Below, piece after piece: positions 43,334 to 52,887 of a stretch of 64,000 bases of DNA (positions are counted from its first letter, which is position 1; each line of letters opens with the position of its first letter). A program made the position numbers and the translations under genes. The DNA lies in assembly GCF_024055605.1 (NCBI RefSeq), contig NZ_JAMXLX010000009.1:62001-126000 (forward strand). The letters run 5' to 3'. The stretch is from Ciceribacter sichuanensis. GTDB lineage: Bacteria > Pseudomonadota > Alphaproteobacteria > Rhizobiales > Rhizobiaceae. A model generated the notes under the pieces. The model saw only the letters and a program-made list of their open reading frames with translations. It was not told the origin of the DNA and made no database searches.

Positions 43334-45175
43334 GTGCTGAGGAAACCGACATATACGCCGCCGCTGTCTCTGACAGCGGCGGTCGTCTCGCCGCTGAGGC
43401 AATCGCTTGTTGCGATCGCCCTCATCAGTGGTGTCGTCAACGTTCTGACGCTGACCTCGCCCCTGTTCATGCTTCAGGTCTATGACCGGGTGCTTTCGAG
43501 CGGCAGCGTACCGACGCTGGTGGGTCTGTCCGTGCTGGCGGCCGGGCTCTATCTGTTCCAGGCAGCGCTCGATATCCTGCGCGCGCGGGTGCTGCTCAGG
43601 ATCGGGGAGCACTTCGACAACAAGCTCTCCGGCCGTGTCCATGATGCCGTGGTGCGGTTGCCGCTCCTGACCCGCATGCCGGGCGACGGGCTTCAACCTC
43701 TGCGGGATCTCGATAGCGTGCGGGGCTTCCTGTCCGGTGCCGGACCGACCGCTTTCTTCGATCTGCCGTGGATACCGCTCTATCTCGGGATCTGCTTTCT
43801 CTTCCATTTCTGGATCGGCGTCACCGCACTGGTCGGAGCGATCCTGCTCGTTCTCCTGACCATTCTTGCCAACGGGCTTTCGCAGAAATGGGTCCGCGAA
43901 ACCATAGCGCAGAACATGGCTCGCAACGCCCTTCTGGAGAGCACGCGGCGGAATGCGGAAGTGGTTGCCGCCATGGGGTTTTCCGGCCGTATGGCGAGCC
44001 GATGGCGTGTCGCCAACGAGGCTTATCTCGCAGCAAACCGCAAGGCCGGTGATGTCGCCGGAGGGCTTGGCGGATTGTCGAAGGCGATGCGGGTCATGCT
44101 CCAGTCGGGCATACTCGCTGTCGGCGCATGGCTGGTGGTCGAGCAGCAGGCGACGGGCGGCGTGATTATCGCCAGTTCCATCATGATGGGCCGTGCCCTT
44201 GCGCCCGTCGATCTCGCCATCGCCAACTGGAAGTCGTTCCTGATGGCACGGCAGGGTTGGTCCCGCCTTCGGGAACTGCTGTCGAAGATCCCGGATGGGC
44301 CGCCAGTGATGGCTCTGCCAGCGCCACAGCAGGAGTTGCGGGTGGAGAACCTCGCCATCCTGCCGCCGGGGGAGCGAAAGCCGACCGTCACGCAGGTTGG
44401 CTTCACCATTCAGAAGGGCAGCGCGCTTGGCATCATTGGGCCTTCCGGTTCTGGCAAATCGACCTTGTCCCGCGTGCTGGTCGGCGCATGGACCCCCGCA
44501 ACCGGGAAGGTTCGCCTCGATGGCGCAAGCCTCGACCAGTGGGATCGGGAAGAACTCGGCCGTCACATCGGCTATCTGCCGCAGGGTGTCGAACTCTTCG
44601 ATGGCACGATCGCCGAAAATATCGCTCGCTTCGAGGACAATGCCGAACCCGAAGCCATCGTTGCCGCGGCAAAGGCGGCCGGTGCTCACGAACTTATCCT
44701 GAAGTTCGACATTGGCTACGACACGCGCATCGGCGAGGGTGGCTCGTCACTATCGGCTGGGCAGCGCCAGCGGATCGGGCTTGCCCGCGCGCTGTTTAGA
44801 GACCCCTTCCTTGTGGTGCTCGACGAGCCCAACGCCAACCTCGATGCCGAGGGCGAAGCTGCCGTGGTGCAGGCAATCGCCGGCGTGCGCAGCCGGGGCG
44901 GCATTGCCGTGGTGGTTGCTCACCGTCCGAGTGCGCTCGGCGTGGTGGATCAGGTTCTCGTCATGGAAAACGGGCGGCAGAAGGCATTCGGGCCGCGTGA
45001 CGAGGTGTTTGCGCAGGTACTCAAGATGCCGTCCGCGTCTGTGCTGCCAACCGTGAAGGGTTTTCCGGTGACAGCCCAGGCGCTCAAGCCCTTGCGGGTG
45101 GTCGCCAAGCGGGCGGAGCCGGCGGATGAATCGCAAACCGAACAGCAGACGGAGGATGCCGATGTCCGCCACTAA
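43334..45175 (+). CDS. hasD: Type I secretion ABC transporter (HasD/PrtD family)
   Basis: A 613-residue half transporter. The membrane domain (1-320) contains LTSPLFMLQVYDRVLSSGSV, typical of PrtD/HasD/LapB exporters without a C39 peptidase domain, and ends near VDLAIANWKSF. The ATPase domain has Walker [25 protein letters not shown] and Walker B LVVLDEPNANLD. The apparent start is GTG at 43334, 13 bases after the hasA stop, without a clear ribosome site. It forms the inner-membrane part of the exporter. Overlap of 14 bases with the next gene indicates coupling. The outer-membrane TolC partner is not in this window. Confidence 0.92.
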   Translation: MLRKPTYTPPLSLTAAVVSPLRQSLVAIALISGVVNVLTLTSPLFMLQVYDRVLSSGSVPTLVGLSVLAAGLYLFQAALDILRARVLLRIGEHFDNKLSGRVHDAVVRLPLLTRMPGDGLQPLRDLDSVRGFLSGAGPTAFFDLPWIPLYLGICFLFHFWIGVTALVGAILLVLLTILANGLSQKWVRETIAQNMARNALLESTRRNAEVVAAMGFSGRMASRWRVANEAYLAANRKAGDVAGGLGGLSKAMRVMLQSGILAVGAWLVVEQQATGGVIIASSIMMGRALAPVDLAIANWKSFLMARQGWSRLRELLSKIPDGPPVMALPAPQQELRVENLAILPPGERKPTVTQVGFTIQKGSALGIIGPSGSGKSTLSRVLVGAWTPATGKVRLDGASLDQWDREELGRHIGYLPQGVELFDGTIAENIARFEDNAEPEAIVAAAKAAGAHELILKFDIGYDTRIGEGGSSLSAGQRQRIGLARALFRDPFLVVLDEPNANLDAEGEAAVVQAIAGVRSRGGIAVVVAHRPSALGVVDQVLVMENGRQKAFGPRDEVFAQVLKMPSASVLPTVKGFPVTAQALKPLRVVAKRAEPADESQTEQQTEDADVRH

Positions 45176-46472
45176 CGACGATCATGTCATGCGTTCGATC
45201 CGCCGCCATCTGGTGGCCGGGCTGGCCATCGGCCTTGCCCTCGTCGGGGGTGCCGGCGGGTGGGCGGCGACGACGGAACTGGCCGGTGCTGTCGTCGCCT
45301 CCGGTTCCTTCGTCGTCGATTCCTACGTCAAGAAGGTGCAGCACCCGAAGGGCGGCGTGGTCGGCGAAATCCTCGTGCAGGAAGGCGCGAGGGTGAGGGC
45401 GGGAGACGTCGTCATGCGCCTCGACGCGACCCAGACCCGCGCAAGTCTCGCCATCGTTACGAAACGGTTCGACGAATTGACGGCACGGCTGGCGCGGCTC
45501 GAGGCTGAGCGTGACGATGTCGAGACAATCGTCTTTCCGGACCAGTTGCTTGCGCGGCAGGACAATGCGGATGTGGCATCCGCGATCCGCAGCGAGACGC
45601 GGCTGTTCGAATTCCGCAAGGCGGCGCGGGACGGAAAGCGGGCCCAGCTTGGCGAACGCATCGCTCAATATGAGCACGAGATCGAGGGGCTGAAGGCCCA
45701 GGAAGTTGCTTATGCCGATGGTCTCGAAGTCCTGCGGTCGGAGATCGTCTCGCAGGAGGATCTGCGCGAAAAGGGCGTGGTCTCGGTTCAGCGGTTGAAC
45801 AGTCTGCGCACGCAGGCGGCGACCTTCGGCGGCGAGCGCGGCGAGAAGATCGCCTATCAGGCGCAGGCGGAAGGCCGGATCACCGAGACGCGGCTGCAGA
45901 TCCTGCAGATCGAGCAGGACCTCAAGACGGAAGTCGGCCAGGAACTTCGAGAGATACAGGGACAGATCGGTGAGTTTATCGAACGCAAGGCGGCGGCCGA
46001 GGACGATCTGAAGCGGATCGATATCGTCGCGCCGCAATCCGGTACGGTCCATCAGCTTGCCGTGCATACCGTCGGAGGGGTCGTCGCCCCCGGCGATCCG
46101 ATCATGCTGATCGTACCGGAGGGTGACGATCTGGCGCTCGATGTGCGCATCCAGCCCAAGGACATCGATCAGGTGCATCCCGGACAGAAGGCCGTCCTGC
46201 GCCTTTCCGCTTTCAGTCAACGGACAACCCCTGAGCTCAACGGCCGTGTCGGCCGCGTTGCGGCGGATCTTTCGACCGATGAGAAAAGCGGCCTGTCCTA
46301 TTACCTTGTCCGGCTCACTGTGGAGCACGAGGAATTGCAGAAGCTTGGCGGTCTGGCGCTGGTGCCGGGGATGCCGGCCGAGGCGATGATCAGGACCGGA
46401 GACCGCACGGCGCTTTCCTATCTCGTCAAACCGATCGAAGACCAGATTAACCGGGCATTCCGGGAGGAATGA
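45162..46472 (+). CDS. hasE: Type I secretion membrane fusion protein (HasE/PrtE, HlyD family)
   Basis: A 436-residue HlyD-type adaptor. One N-terminal membrane helix (about residues 18-38, LVAGLAIGLALVGGAGGWAA) is followed by TTELAGAVVASGSFVVDS, and a lipoyl-like half VQHPKGGVVGEILVQEGARV. Long coiled-coil arms span about 90-270, and the second half IDIVAPQSGTVHQLAVHTVG leads to a beta-barrel with the family C-terminal GMPAEAMIRTGDRTALSYL. GGAGG six bases before the ATG at 45162 decides this start over earlier in-frame ATGs. It links the ABC exporter to an outer-membrane channel for release of the HasA-like protein. Confidence 0.92.
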   Translation: MSATNDDHVMRSIRRHLVAGLAIGLALVGGAGGWAATTELAGAVVASGSFVVDSYVKKVQHPKGGVVGEILVQEGARVRAGDVVMRLDATQTRASLAIVTKRFDELTARLARLEAERDDVETIVFPDQLLARQDNADVASAIRSETRLFEFRKAARDGKRAQLGERIAQYEHEIEGLKAQEVAYADGLEVLRSEIVSQEDLREKGVVSVQRLNSLRTQAATFGGERGEKIAYQAQAEGRITETRLQILQIEQDLKTEVGQELREIQGQIGEFIERKAAAEDDLKRIDIVAPQSGTVHQLAVHTVGGVVAPGDPIMLIVPEGDDLALDVRIQPKDIDQVHPGQKAVLRLSAFSQRTTPELNGRVGRVAADLSTDEKSGLSYYLVRLTVEHEELQKLGGLALVPGMPAEAMIRTGDRTALSYLVKPIEDQINRAFREE

Positions 46473-46533
46473 CGGCAATGCCATCCATTTCATCACCCAA
46501 CCTAACGATACAATCGACATATGAGGATCATAA

Positions 46534-47130
46534 ATGACTGCTGAAGCCGTACTTGCCGAGCCAGGCCGTGCGATGCGCCTGCGCCTTGGAACTCATGCCA
46601 CCCATGAGAAGCTCGACAAGCGGATCATGAGCGCCGATCCATTCGGCGGTCTCGACCGTTACGCCGCATTTCTCAGGGTGCAGCACGCCCTGCACAGCAG
46701 GGTGGATCGCTACTATCTCGATCCACAGCTTGAAGCCCTGCTTCCCGGCCTCTCCACGCGTCGGCGGCTCGATAGCGTTCTGAAGGATTTCGAGGATGTT
46801 TCCGGTGAGTTGCCGGTGCCTGCCGTGGAAGTCGATGAGCCGGTGGATGTGCCGACGGCGCTCGGTTGGCTTTATGTCGTCGAGGGCTCCAATCTCGGTG
46901 CGGCCATTCTGCTGAAAACGGCGACGAAGACGCTCGGTCTTTCAGAGACCTTCGGAGCGCGTCATCTCGTTGGCCATTCCGACGGTCGTGCCTTGCATTG
47001 GCGCAACTTCACTGCGGCGCTGGATGCCGTTTCGTTGCAGCCGGAAGAAGACGTGCGCGCCGTCGAAGGTGCCCGTCAGGCCTTTGCCTTCGTCTACGAT
47101 CTGGTCGAGCGGGAAATGCCCCGGGCCTGA
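46534..47130 (+). CDS. hemO: Biliverdin-producing heme oxygenase (HemO/PigA type)
   Basis: A 198-residue bacterial heme oxygenase that opens the heme ring to biliverdin, CO and Fe2+. RLRLGTHATHEKLDKRI near residue 20 contains the proximal heme histidine (probably H24, in the pattern T-x3-H-x2-L). The distal helix is GWLYVVEGSNLGAAILLKT near residue 110. Length fits the family. Bacteriophytochrome-linked oxygenases are similar, but no phytochrome gene is near. Placement 61 bases after the exporter gene suggests cytoplasmic iron release from imported heme. GAGG precedes the ATG, and a strong terminator follows. Confidence 0.92.
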   Translation: MTAEAVLAEPGRAMRLRLGTHATHEKLDKRIMSADPFGGLDRYAAFLRVQHALHSRVDRYYLDPQLEALLPGLSTRRRLDSVLKDFEDVSGELPVPAVEVDEPVDVPTALGWLYVVEGSNLGAAILLKTATKTLGLSETFGARHLVGHSDGRALHWRNFTAALDAVSLQPEEDVRAVEGARQAFAFVYDLVEREMPRA

Positions 47131-47172
47131 CCGGATCGCTCTGCCTTCTGTTCCCTTTGTGGAGCCTTTTCG

Positions 47173-47220
47173 ATGCCCGGACCTGTTGTTTGAAGCGCAG
47201 GTCCGGGCATTTTGCCTTTT
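47173..47220 (+). terminator. Strong terminator after the heme oxygenase gene
   Basis: A perfect 13-bp stem (ATGCCCGGACCTG with CAGGTCCGGGCAT) has a 12-base loop and is followed by TTTGCCTTTT. It separates the heme locus from a convergent transport gene. Confidence 0.9.
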
Positions 47221-47227
47221 GCATGTT

Positions 47228-48301
47228 TCAGTGCTGGTCGCTTGCCCGCAGATAGCGTTCCAGCCAGAGGCTGTAGCGCGAGGCGCTGAAGCTGATGGCG
47301 AAATAGATCGCGGCGGCGAGGATGTAGGCTTCCGTGTAGTAGCCCAGCCATTGCGGATCGGTCGCGGATGCCTTGGCGGCATTCAGCAGGTCGTAAATGC
47401 CGATGACGGCCAGCAACGACGTGTTCAGCAGAATGCCGACCGAGAGATTGACGATGGCCGGGATGACGGCGCGCAAGGCCTGTGGGAGGATGACCAGTCG
47501 CGCGGTCTGCCAGTAGGTGAGGCCAAGCGCCGATGCCGCATCTGTCTGTCCGGCCGGCAGCGCCTGCAGCCCGGCGCGGATGATTTCGGCAAGGTAGGCG
47601 GAGGTGAAGAGCGTGATGCCGATCTGGGCGCGAAGCAGCTTGTCGACCAGCGCGCCGGCCGGCAGCGCCATGGGCACGATCAGCATGGCGACATAAAGCA
47701 CGACGATCATCGGCACACCGCGCAGGATTTCGATATATCCGACTGCGAGACTACGGACGATGCGCATGCGAGACTGTCTCGCAAGGGCCATGGCGACTGC
47801 GATGGGGAAGGCAAAGCCAAGGCCTGCGATGGAGACGAAAAGCGTGATCGGCAGGCCACCCCACTGGTTTGTGGAGATCGGCGGCCCAATGACGGTGCCG
47901 GAGACGAGCAGCCAGGCCGCGGCCAGCGTCGCGAGCCATACGGTAACGAGATTCCGGCCCCAGAAGCGGGGCTGCGCAGTGCCGATCAGCAGAAGCAAGG
48001 TGGCAGCGACGGCGAGTGCGGGTCGCCATTGCAGGTCGGGTGGATAGAAGGCGAAGAGGATGAAGCGCAGCTTTATCACTACGAAGGCCCAGCAGGCCCC
48101 GGCGGTTTCCGCCGCGCAGTCGTCCGCCGTTCCCCACCAGACGGCGTCGAGAAGCGCCCAGCGCAGGATGGGCAAGCCGAACCAGACAAGCAGCGCGACG
48201 AGCAGGAAAGTGATTGCGGTGTTTGCCGGATGCGCGGAGATCAGTTTCCATCTCTTCATCAGTACGGCATCGGGAGGCCCCTGAAGGGAGAGCATCGTCA
48301 T
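47228..48301 (-). CDS. Amino-acid ABC transporter permease, AapM-like
   Basis: A 357-residue polar-amino-acid permease. Several leading helices (TAITFLLVALLVWFGLPILRWAL and others) precede the conserved core with AVGYIEILRGVPMIVVLYV, where the EAA-like coupling loop starts, and GLTYWQTARLVILPQALRAVIP. The start at 48301 is an ATGA overlap with the upstream permease gene. The gene is slightly shorter than typical AapM. It is the last gene of the operon. No AapP-type ATPase gene follows, because the next gene is the convergent heme oxygenase. Confidence 0.88.
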   Translation of the reverse strand: MTMLSLQGPPDAVLMKRWKLISAHPANTAITFLLVALLVWFGLPILRWALLDAVWWGTADDCAAETAGACWAFVVIKLRFILFAFYPPDLQWRPALAVAATLLLLIGTAQPRFWGRNLVTVWLATLAAAWLLVSGTVIGPPISTNQWGGLPITLFVSIAGLGFAFPIAVAMALARQSRMRIVRSLAVGYIEILRGVPMIVVLYVAMLIVPMALPAGALVDKLLRAQIGITLFTSAYLAEIIRAGLQALPAGQTDAASALGLTYWQTARLVILPQALRAVIPAIVNLSVGILLNTSLLAVIGIYDLLNAAKASATDPQWLGYYTEAYILAAAIYFAISFSASRYSLWLERYLRASDQH

Positions 48302-49488
48302 CGGGAAAGGGCTCCCTTGAGCGCGATCTTGCGGTTGTAGATGTTCATCAACGCGGAGACCGCGAGATTGATCGAGAGATAGAGCAGCATGATCAACGTT
48401 ATCGACTCGATCACCTGTCCGGTCGTGTTGGCGGTGGTGTTGGCGACGCTGACGATATCCGGGAAGCCGATCGCAACCGCAAGGCTCGAATTCTTCGTCA
48501 GGTCGAGATAGTTCGATGTCATCAGCGGGGTGATCACGCGAAGGGCCTGCGGCAGGACGACGAGGCGCATGACCTGGCCGGGTTTCAGGCCGAGTGCGCG
48601 GGCCGCTTCCCATTGACCGCTTTTCACCGACTGGATGCCGCTGCGCACGATCTCCGAAATGATGGCCGAGGCATTGATAGTCAGCCCGGTCAGGAGAGCT
48701 GCGAATTCCGGTGTGAGCGACCAGCCGCCGCGGATATTGAAGCCGCCGCGCACCGGCGCTTCCACGACGGGCGGGTGACCGAACAGGGCGAGAATGGCGA
48801 GCGTCACGCCGACGGTAGCGGTGACAAGGGCGGCACTTTTCGTGACGTAGAAGCTCTTGCCCTTGAACAGCTTTCGCGCGGCGACAATGGGTGCCGCGAC
48901 GACCGCGATCAGGAGCGGAAGCCAGATGGTGGAGGAAAAACCGTCAATGGCAAGCGACGGGACGAAGACCCCACGATTACTGAGGAAGGCGAGGTCGAGA
49001 ACCGTGATGGCGTTGCGGGGGGCGGGCAGGCTCTGGAAGACGCCTGTCCAGAGAAAGAGCTGCAAGAGCAGCGGCGTGCCGCGCAGGATCTCAACATAGC
49101 CGCGGATCAGCGCCGCCAGAAGCGGATTGCCTGCCAGCCGGGCGATGCCGAGAAAGACACCGAGAACGGTTGCCAGAATGCAGCCGAGCAGGGCGACCCT
49201 GCCGGTGTTGGCAAGTCCGGCCAGAAGGGCGCGGCCATAGCTGTCTCCGGCCTGATAGGCGACCACGCTTTCGCCGATCTCGAAATTGGCCTGCTGGAAG
49301 AGGAAGCCGAAGCCGGGCGCGAGGTTTGCCTTCTGCATGTTCTGGAGCGTATTGGCGCTGAAGAACCAGAAGGCGAGCAGTACGCCGAGAAGGAGCACCA
49401 CCTGCCTGAAGGGCAGGGGTCCGATCCATGTCGAGAACTTGACGAGCAAACCGGGCCCTATCGGACCCGGCAGGGTTTTCGTCGTCAT
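48298..49488 (-). CDS. Amino-acid ABC transporter permease, AapQ-like
   Basis: A 396-residue permease, paired with the AapM-like one. The long N-terminal part before the core, typical of AapQ, contains an insert with NIRGGWSLTPEFAALLTGL, and the core motif is YVEILRGTPLLLQLFLW. GLKPGQVMRLVVLPQALRVI is the coupling segment. An ATG at 49488 is used, but a TTG at 49509 overlapping the binding-protein stop is equally possible, because neither has a clear ribosome site. The AapQ and AapM types form a heterodimer in the inner membrane. Confidence 0.88.
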   Translation of the reverse strand: MTTKTLPGPIGPGLLVKFSTWIGPLPFRQVVLLLGVLLAFWFFSANTLQNMQKANLAPGFGFLFQQANFEIGESVVAYQAGDSYGRALLAGLANTGRVALLGCILATVLGVFLGIARLAGNPLLAALIRGYVEILRGTPLLLQLFLWTGVFQSLPAPRNAITVLDLAFLSNRGVFVPSLAIDGFSSTIWLPLLIAVVAAPIVAARKLFKGKSFYVTKSAALVTATVGVTLAILALFGHPPVVEAPVRGGFNIRGGWSLTPEFAALLTGLTINASAIISEIVRSGIQSVKSGQWEAARALGLKPGQVMRLVVLPQALRVITPLMTSNYLDLTKNSSLAVAIGFPDIVSVANTTANTTGQVIESITLIMLLYLSINLAVSALMNIYNRKIALKGALSR

Positions 49489-49505
49489 GGGTGTTGCCGT
49501 TTCGA

Positions 49506-50549
49506 TCAACGGAAGGGCGGAGAATAGAGGAGGCCGCCATTCGTCCAGAGATTGTTGTAGCCGCGCTCGAGGTTGAGCGTGGTGCCCTTGCCGATGTTGC
49601 GGTCGAAGATTTCGCCGTAATTGCCCAGCGTCTTGATGATGTTGTAGGCAAACTTCGGATCGAGACCGATCGCCTCGCCGAGGGAGGGGTCGACGCCAAG
49701 GAAGCGCTTGATCGCCGGATCTTCGCTCTTCAGGAAGTCATCGACATTGGCCTTGGTGATGCCATACTCCTCGGCCTGGATCGTTGCGTAGACGGTCCAG
49801 TTGACGATTTCGAGCCACTGGTCGTCACCGCCGCGGATTGCCGGAGCCAGCGGTTCCTTGGAAAGGCGCTCGGGGAGCAGGACGTAGTCGTCGGGGTTCT
49901 TCAGCTGGGTGCGCTTGCCGGCAAGGTCGGTGGCGTCCTGTGTGAGGGCGTCGACGCGGCCGGATTCCAGCGCCTTTACGAATTCGCCGGTTTCCTCGAT
50001 CGTCACGGGGGTGAACTTCTTGCCGGTCTTGCGGAAGAAGTCGGCGATGTTGAGTTCACCCGTGGTGCCGCTCTGGACGCCGATGGTGGCGCCATCGAGT
50101 TCCGTGCCCTTGGTTACGCCGAGATCCTTGCGGACCAGCAGGCCCTGGCCGTCATAGAAGATCACGGGACCGAAGTGGAAGCCGAGCTTGAAGGCGCGGG
50201 TGATGGTCTGGGTGACGCCCGAGAGCAGGACGTCGTATTCGCCTGACTGCAGGGCCGGCAGACGCTGCTGCGGCGAGGAGTTGGTGAATTCGACCTTTTC
50301 CGGATCGTTGAACACGGTGATCGCGAGTGCGCGGCCGTAATCGATGAAGAAGCCGTTCCAGCGGCCGTTGCTGTCCGGGGAGAAGAAGCCCGGCGTGGTG
50401 CCGACGCCGACCTTGATGAGGCCGCGTTGCTTGATCTTGTCCAGAGTTTCGCCGGCGTTGGCGAGGCCCGCAGAAAGTGCTGTGGCTGCCATCAGGGCGA
50501 TGGCGGCGATACGGCCGGCGCGGCGATTGATTTTCGAAAAGTCCAGCAT
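49506..50549 (-). CDS. Amino-acid ABC transporter substrate-binding protein, AapJ-like
   Basis: A 347-residue periplasmic binding protein with signal peptide ALMAATALSAGLANA cut before GETLDKIK. The AapJ/BztA pattern is visible in RGLIKVGVGTTPGFFSPDSN, GRWNGFFIDYGRALAITVF, LLSGVTQTITRAFKLGFHFG, and the tail NLWTNGGLLYSPPFR. Canonical AapJ proteins read more like CGVNTGLPGFS in the first motif, and the cysteine is missing here, so the ligand may differ from a general L-amino acid. It is the first gene of the aapJQM-like set and follows the flavin monooxygenase gene by about 190 bases. Confidence 0.88.
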   Translation of the reverse strand: MLDFSKINRRAGRIAAIALMAATALSAGLANAGETLDKIKQRGLIKVGVGTTPGFFSPDSNGRWNGFFIDYGRALAITVFNDPEKVEFTNSSPQQRLPALQSGEYDVLLSGVTQTITRAFKLGFHFGPVIFYDGQGLLVRKDLGVTKGTELDGATIGVQSGTTGELNIADFFRKTGKKFTPVTIEETGEFVKALESGRVDALTQDATDLAGKRTQLKNPDDYVLLPERLSKEPLAPAIRGGDDQWLEIVNWTVYATIQAEEYGITKANVDDFLKSEDPAIKRFLGVDPSLGEAIGLDPKFAYNIIKTLGNYGEIFDRNIGKGTTLNLERGYNNLWTNGGLLYSPPFR

Positions 50550-50742
50550 GAAATCTCCTGCTCGTTTTTGAAATTCCCATCGCTTGATGCCGATGCGGAA
50601 CTGTTTTGATCATAAATCGACTAATTTTATGGAATAGGTATTTTATTTTGCATTGCGCACAAAGTTTGGACATGTCGCCCAAATTTTGGAGCTTTTCAGG
50701 GTTGTATTGCGTGTCGCCAAAAAGGCCGCCAAAGCGCCTGTT

Positions 50743-52095
50743 TCAGCGGAGGCCGGCCGCAGGATGAGGAGCCAGCAGGCGGTCGCCATGACCGAACAGC
50801 CGGTTGCGGAAGGAGCCCTTCTCATAGGCTGTCTTGTAGAGGCCGCGCTCCTGAAGCACGGGTATGACGACGTCGATAAAATCGTCGAAGCTTTCGGGAA
50901 CCACGGTCCGGGTCAGGTTGAAGCCGTCGATCTCGCCTTCCTCGATCCAGGTCTGGAGCTCATCGGCAATCGTCTCGCCATTGCCGACGATTACAGGATA
51001 TCTGCCGCCGAGCGACAGCTTTTCCAGTAGTTTGCGCTTGGTCAGGCCCGTGTCGCGGGCCGTCTGGATGTTGGATTGTATGGCGTTGCCATTGTCCGCG
51101 CTCTGCGCGATGGGCGTATCCAGATCGAGACGGGAGAGATCGATGCCAGTGCCGGCTGAAAAATGCGCCAGTCCCGCCTCCGGGCTGGCGTAGCGGCGGT
51201 AATCGGCATATTTCGCCTCCGCTCTGGCCATGGTCTGGTCTGCGACAACCGTGATGCCGACCAGCATCTTGATATCGTCGGGCCGGCGGCCGGCATCGGC
51301 AACAGCTTTGCGGATGGCGCGGGATGCGGCGCGCGCTGACGCCGGATCGGTTGCGTTGATGAATGTGCATTCGGCGTGACGCGCCGCAAACGCCTTGCCC
51401 CTCGGCGATGTGCCGGCCTGGAAGAGAACCGGGGTGCGCTGACGCGAGGGTTCGCTCAGGTGATAGCCTTCCACGTCGTAATAGCGGCCATGATGGCTGA
51501 TGGGCTGCACCTTTTCCGGGCGCGCATAGATCCGCTCGGTGCGGTCGAGAACGACGGCATCGTCGTCCCAGCTTGTCTCCCAGAGCTTGTAGAGAAGCTC
51601 CATACATTCGTCGGCCTGATCGTAGCGGCTGTCGTGTTCGTTCAGGCCCGTCTGCCCGAGGGCGCGGGCGGCGCTGTCGAGATAGCCAGTGACGATGTTC
51701 CAGCCGATGCGGCCGGAGGTCAGGTGGTCGAGCGTGGAGAACCGGCGTGCCAAGAGATAGGGATGTTCGGCGGCGATGTTCACGGTCACACCGAACCCGA
51801 GATTGGAGGTCGCCGCCGCCATGGCGGAGACCAGCATCAGCGGATCGTTGACGGGAAGCTGGATGGTTTCGCGCAGCGTCAGGTCTACGGAGTTTTCATA
51901 GACATCGTAGACCCCGAGAATATCGGCGATGAACAACCCGTCGAACAATCCGCGCTCAAGCGTACGGGCCAGATCGGTCCAGTATCCCAGCTCCTTGTAG
52001 CGATGGGAGGTATCCCGTGGATGCGCCCAGAGGCCATGATTGATGTGCCCCACGCAATTCATGTTGAAGGCGTTGAGCAGGATCTGCTTCGGCAT
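50743..52095 (-). CDS. Flavin-dependent monooxygenase, NtaA/SnaA/DszA family
   Basis: A 450-residue luciferase-fold monooxygenase that uses reduced FMN from a separate reductase. Features are ILLNAFNMNCVGHINHGLW at the start, FDGLFIADILGVYDVYENSV, RRFSTLDHLTSGRIGWNIVT, QAGTSPRGKAFAARHAECTF, and a DGFNLTRTVVPESFDDFIDV stretch near the end. The family includes nitrilotriacetate monooxygenase and dibenzothiophene-sulfone monooxygenase, which cleave C-N or C-S bonds. Location after an SsuABC-like transporter suggests release of sulfite or amine from an organosulfur or organonitrogen compound. No flavin reductase gene is in the window. The gene is 31 bases after the ATPase gene. Confidence 0.88.
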   Translation of the reverse strand: MPKQILLNAFNMNCVGHINHGLWAHPRDTSHRYKELGYWTDLARTLERGLFDGLFIADILGVYDVYENSVDLTLRETIQLPVNDPLMLVSAMAAATSNLGFGVTVNIAAEHPYLLARRFSTLDHLTSGRIGWNIVTGYLDSAARALGQTGLNEHDSRYDQADECMELLYKLWETSWDDDAVVLDRTERIYARPEKVQPISHHGRYYDVEGYHLSEPSRQRTPVLFQAGTSPRGKAFAARHAECTFINATDPASARAASRAIRKAVADAGRRPDDIKMLVGITVVADQTMARAEAKYADYRRYASPEAGLAHFSAGTGIDLSRLDLDTPIAQSADNGNAIQSNIQTARDTGLTKRKLLEKLSLGGRYPVIVGNGETIADELQTWIEEGEIDGFNLTRTVVPESFDDFIDVVIPVLQERGLYKTAYEKGSFRNRLFGHGDRLLAPHPAAGLR

Positions 52096-52126
52096 GCTGG
52101 TATCCTTGAGGGGCTTGGCAGTGATC

Positions 52127-52885
52127 TCAGGCCGTCCGGGCGTAAGCCGGGCGGTGCCGCAGCGAGTCGTTCAGCACCAGCAGCAGGTCATGACGGGCTG
52201 CGGCGAATTCCTCCGAACCCCTGTCGCGGCGGCGCGGAAGATCGATGTCTATCGTCCTGAGGATACGGCCGGGCCAGGGCTGCATGACGACGACGCGGTC
52301 CGCGAGAACCAGCGCTTCATCGATGTCATGCGTGACCAGCAGCATGGTTGGCCGCGCGGTTGCCCATATCTCGAGGAGGTGGTCCTGAAGGTCAGCGCGG
52401 GTGAAGGCATCCAGCGCCGAAAACGGTTCGTCGAGCAGCAGCACCTGCGGGCGGGTGACGAGTGCCCTTGCGATTGCCACCCTCTGCGCCTGTCCGCCGG
52501 ACAGTTCCTTGGGCCAGCGGTTGGCGTAATCGGATAGACCGACGCGGCGAAGCCCGCCCTCGATCAGTTCCCCGCGCGCATCGATTTCCGCATCGGCGAG
52601 GCCGAAGCCGACGTTTTCGGCGACCGTCAGCCATGGCAGGAGGCGTGGTTCCTGAAAGATCAGGTTGACCAGTGGATGCGGGGTCCTGATCGGCTGACCA
52701 GCGACGGTGACGGTGCCCTGGCTCGCGGTCTCCAGTCCCGCAATCAGCCGCAGCAAGGTGCTCTTGCCGCAGCCCGAACCGCCGATCACGGCGACGATCT
52801 CGCCGCGGTCGACATTCAGCGAGAAGCGTTCCAATGCGTGGGCGCCGTTGGGATAGGTCTTCGAAAGGTTTTCGATCGCCAGCAT
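52127..52885 (-). CDS. ABC transporter ATPase, SsuB/TauB-like
   Basis: A 252-residue ATPase of the nitrate/sulfonate/taurine import group. Walker A is GGSGCGKST, the Q-loop stretch is NLIFQEPRLLPWLTV, the signature is [15 protein letters not shown], and Walker B is LLLDEPFSALD. ATG at 52885 (start LAIENLSKTYPNG) is chosen over the ATG 33 bases upstream because GGAG precedes it and it fits the family start. It is two bases from the permease stop, so coupling is likely. Confidence 0.9.
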   Translation of the reverse strand: MLAIENLSKTYPNGAHALERFSLNVDRGEIVAVIGGSGCGKSTLLRLIAGLETASQGTVTVAGQPIRTPHPLVNLIFQEPRLLPWLTVAENVGFGLADAEIDARGELIEGGLRRVGLSDYANRWPKELSGGQAQRVAIARALVTRPQVLLLDEPFSALDAFTRADLQDHLLEIWATARPTMLLVTHDIDEALVLADRVVVMQPWPGRILRTIDIDLPRRRDRGSEEFAAARHDLLLVLNDSLRHRPAYARTA

Positions 52886-52887
52886 TA

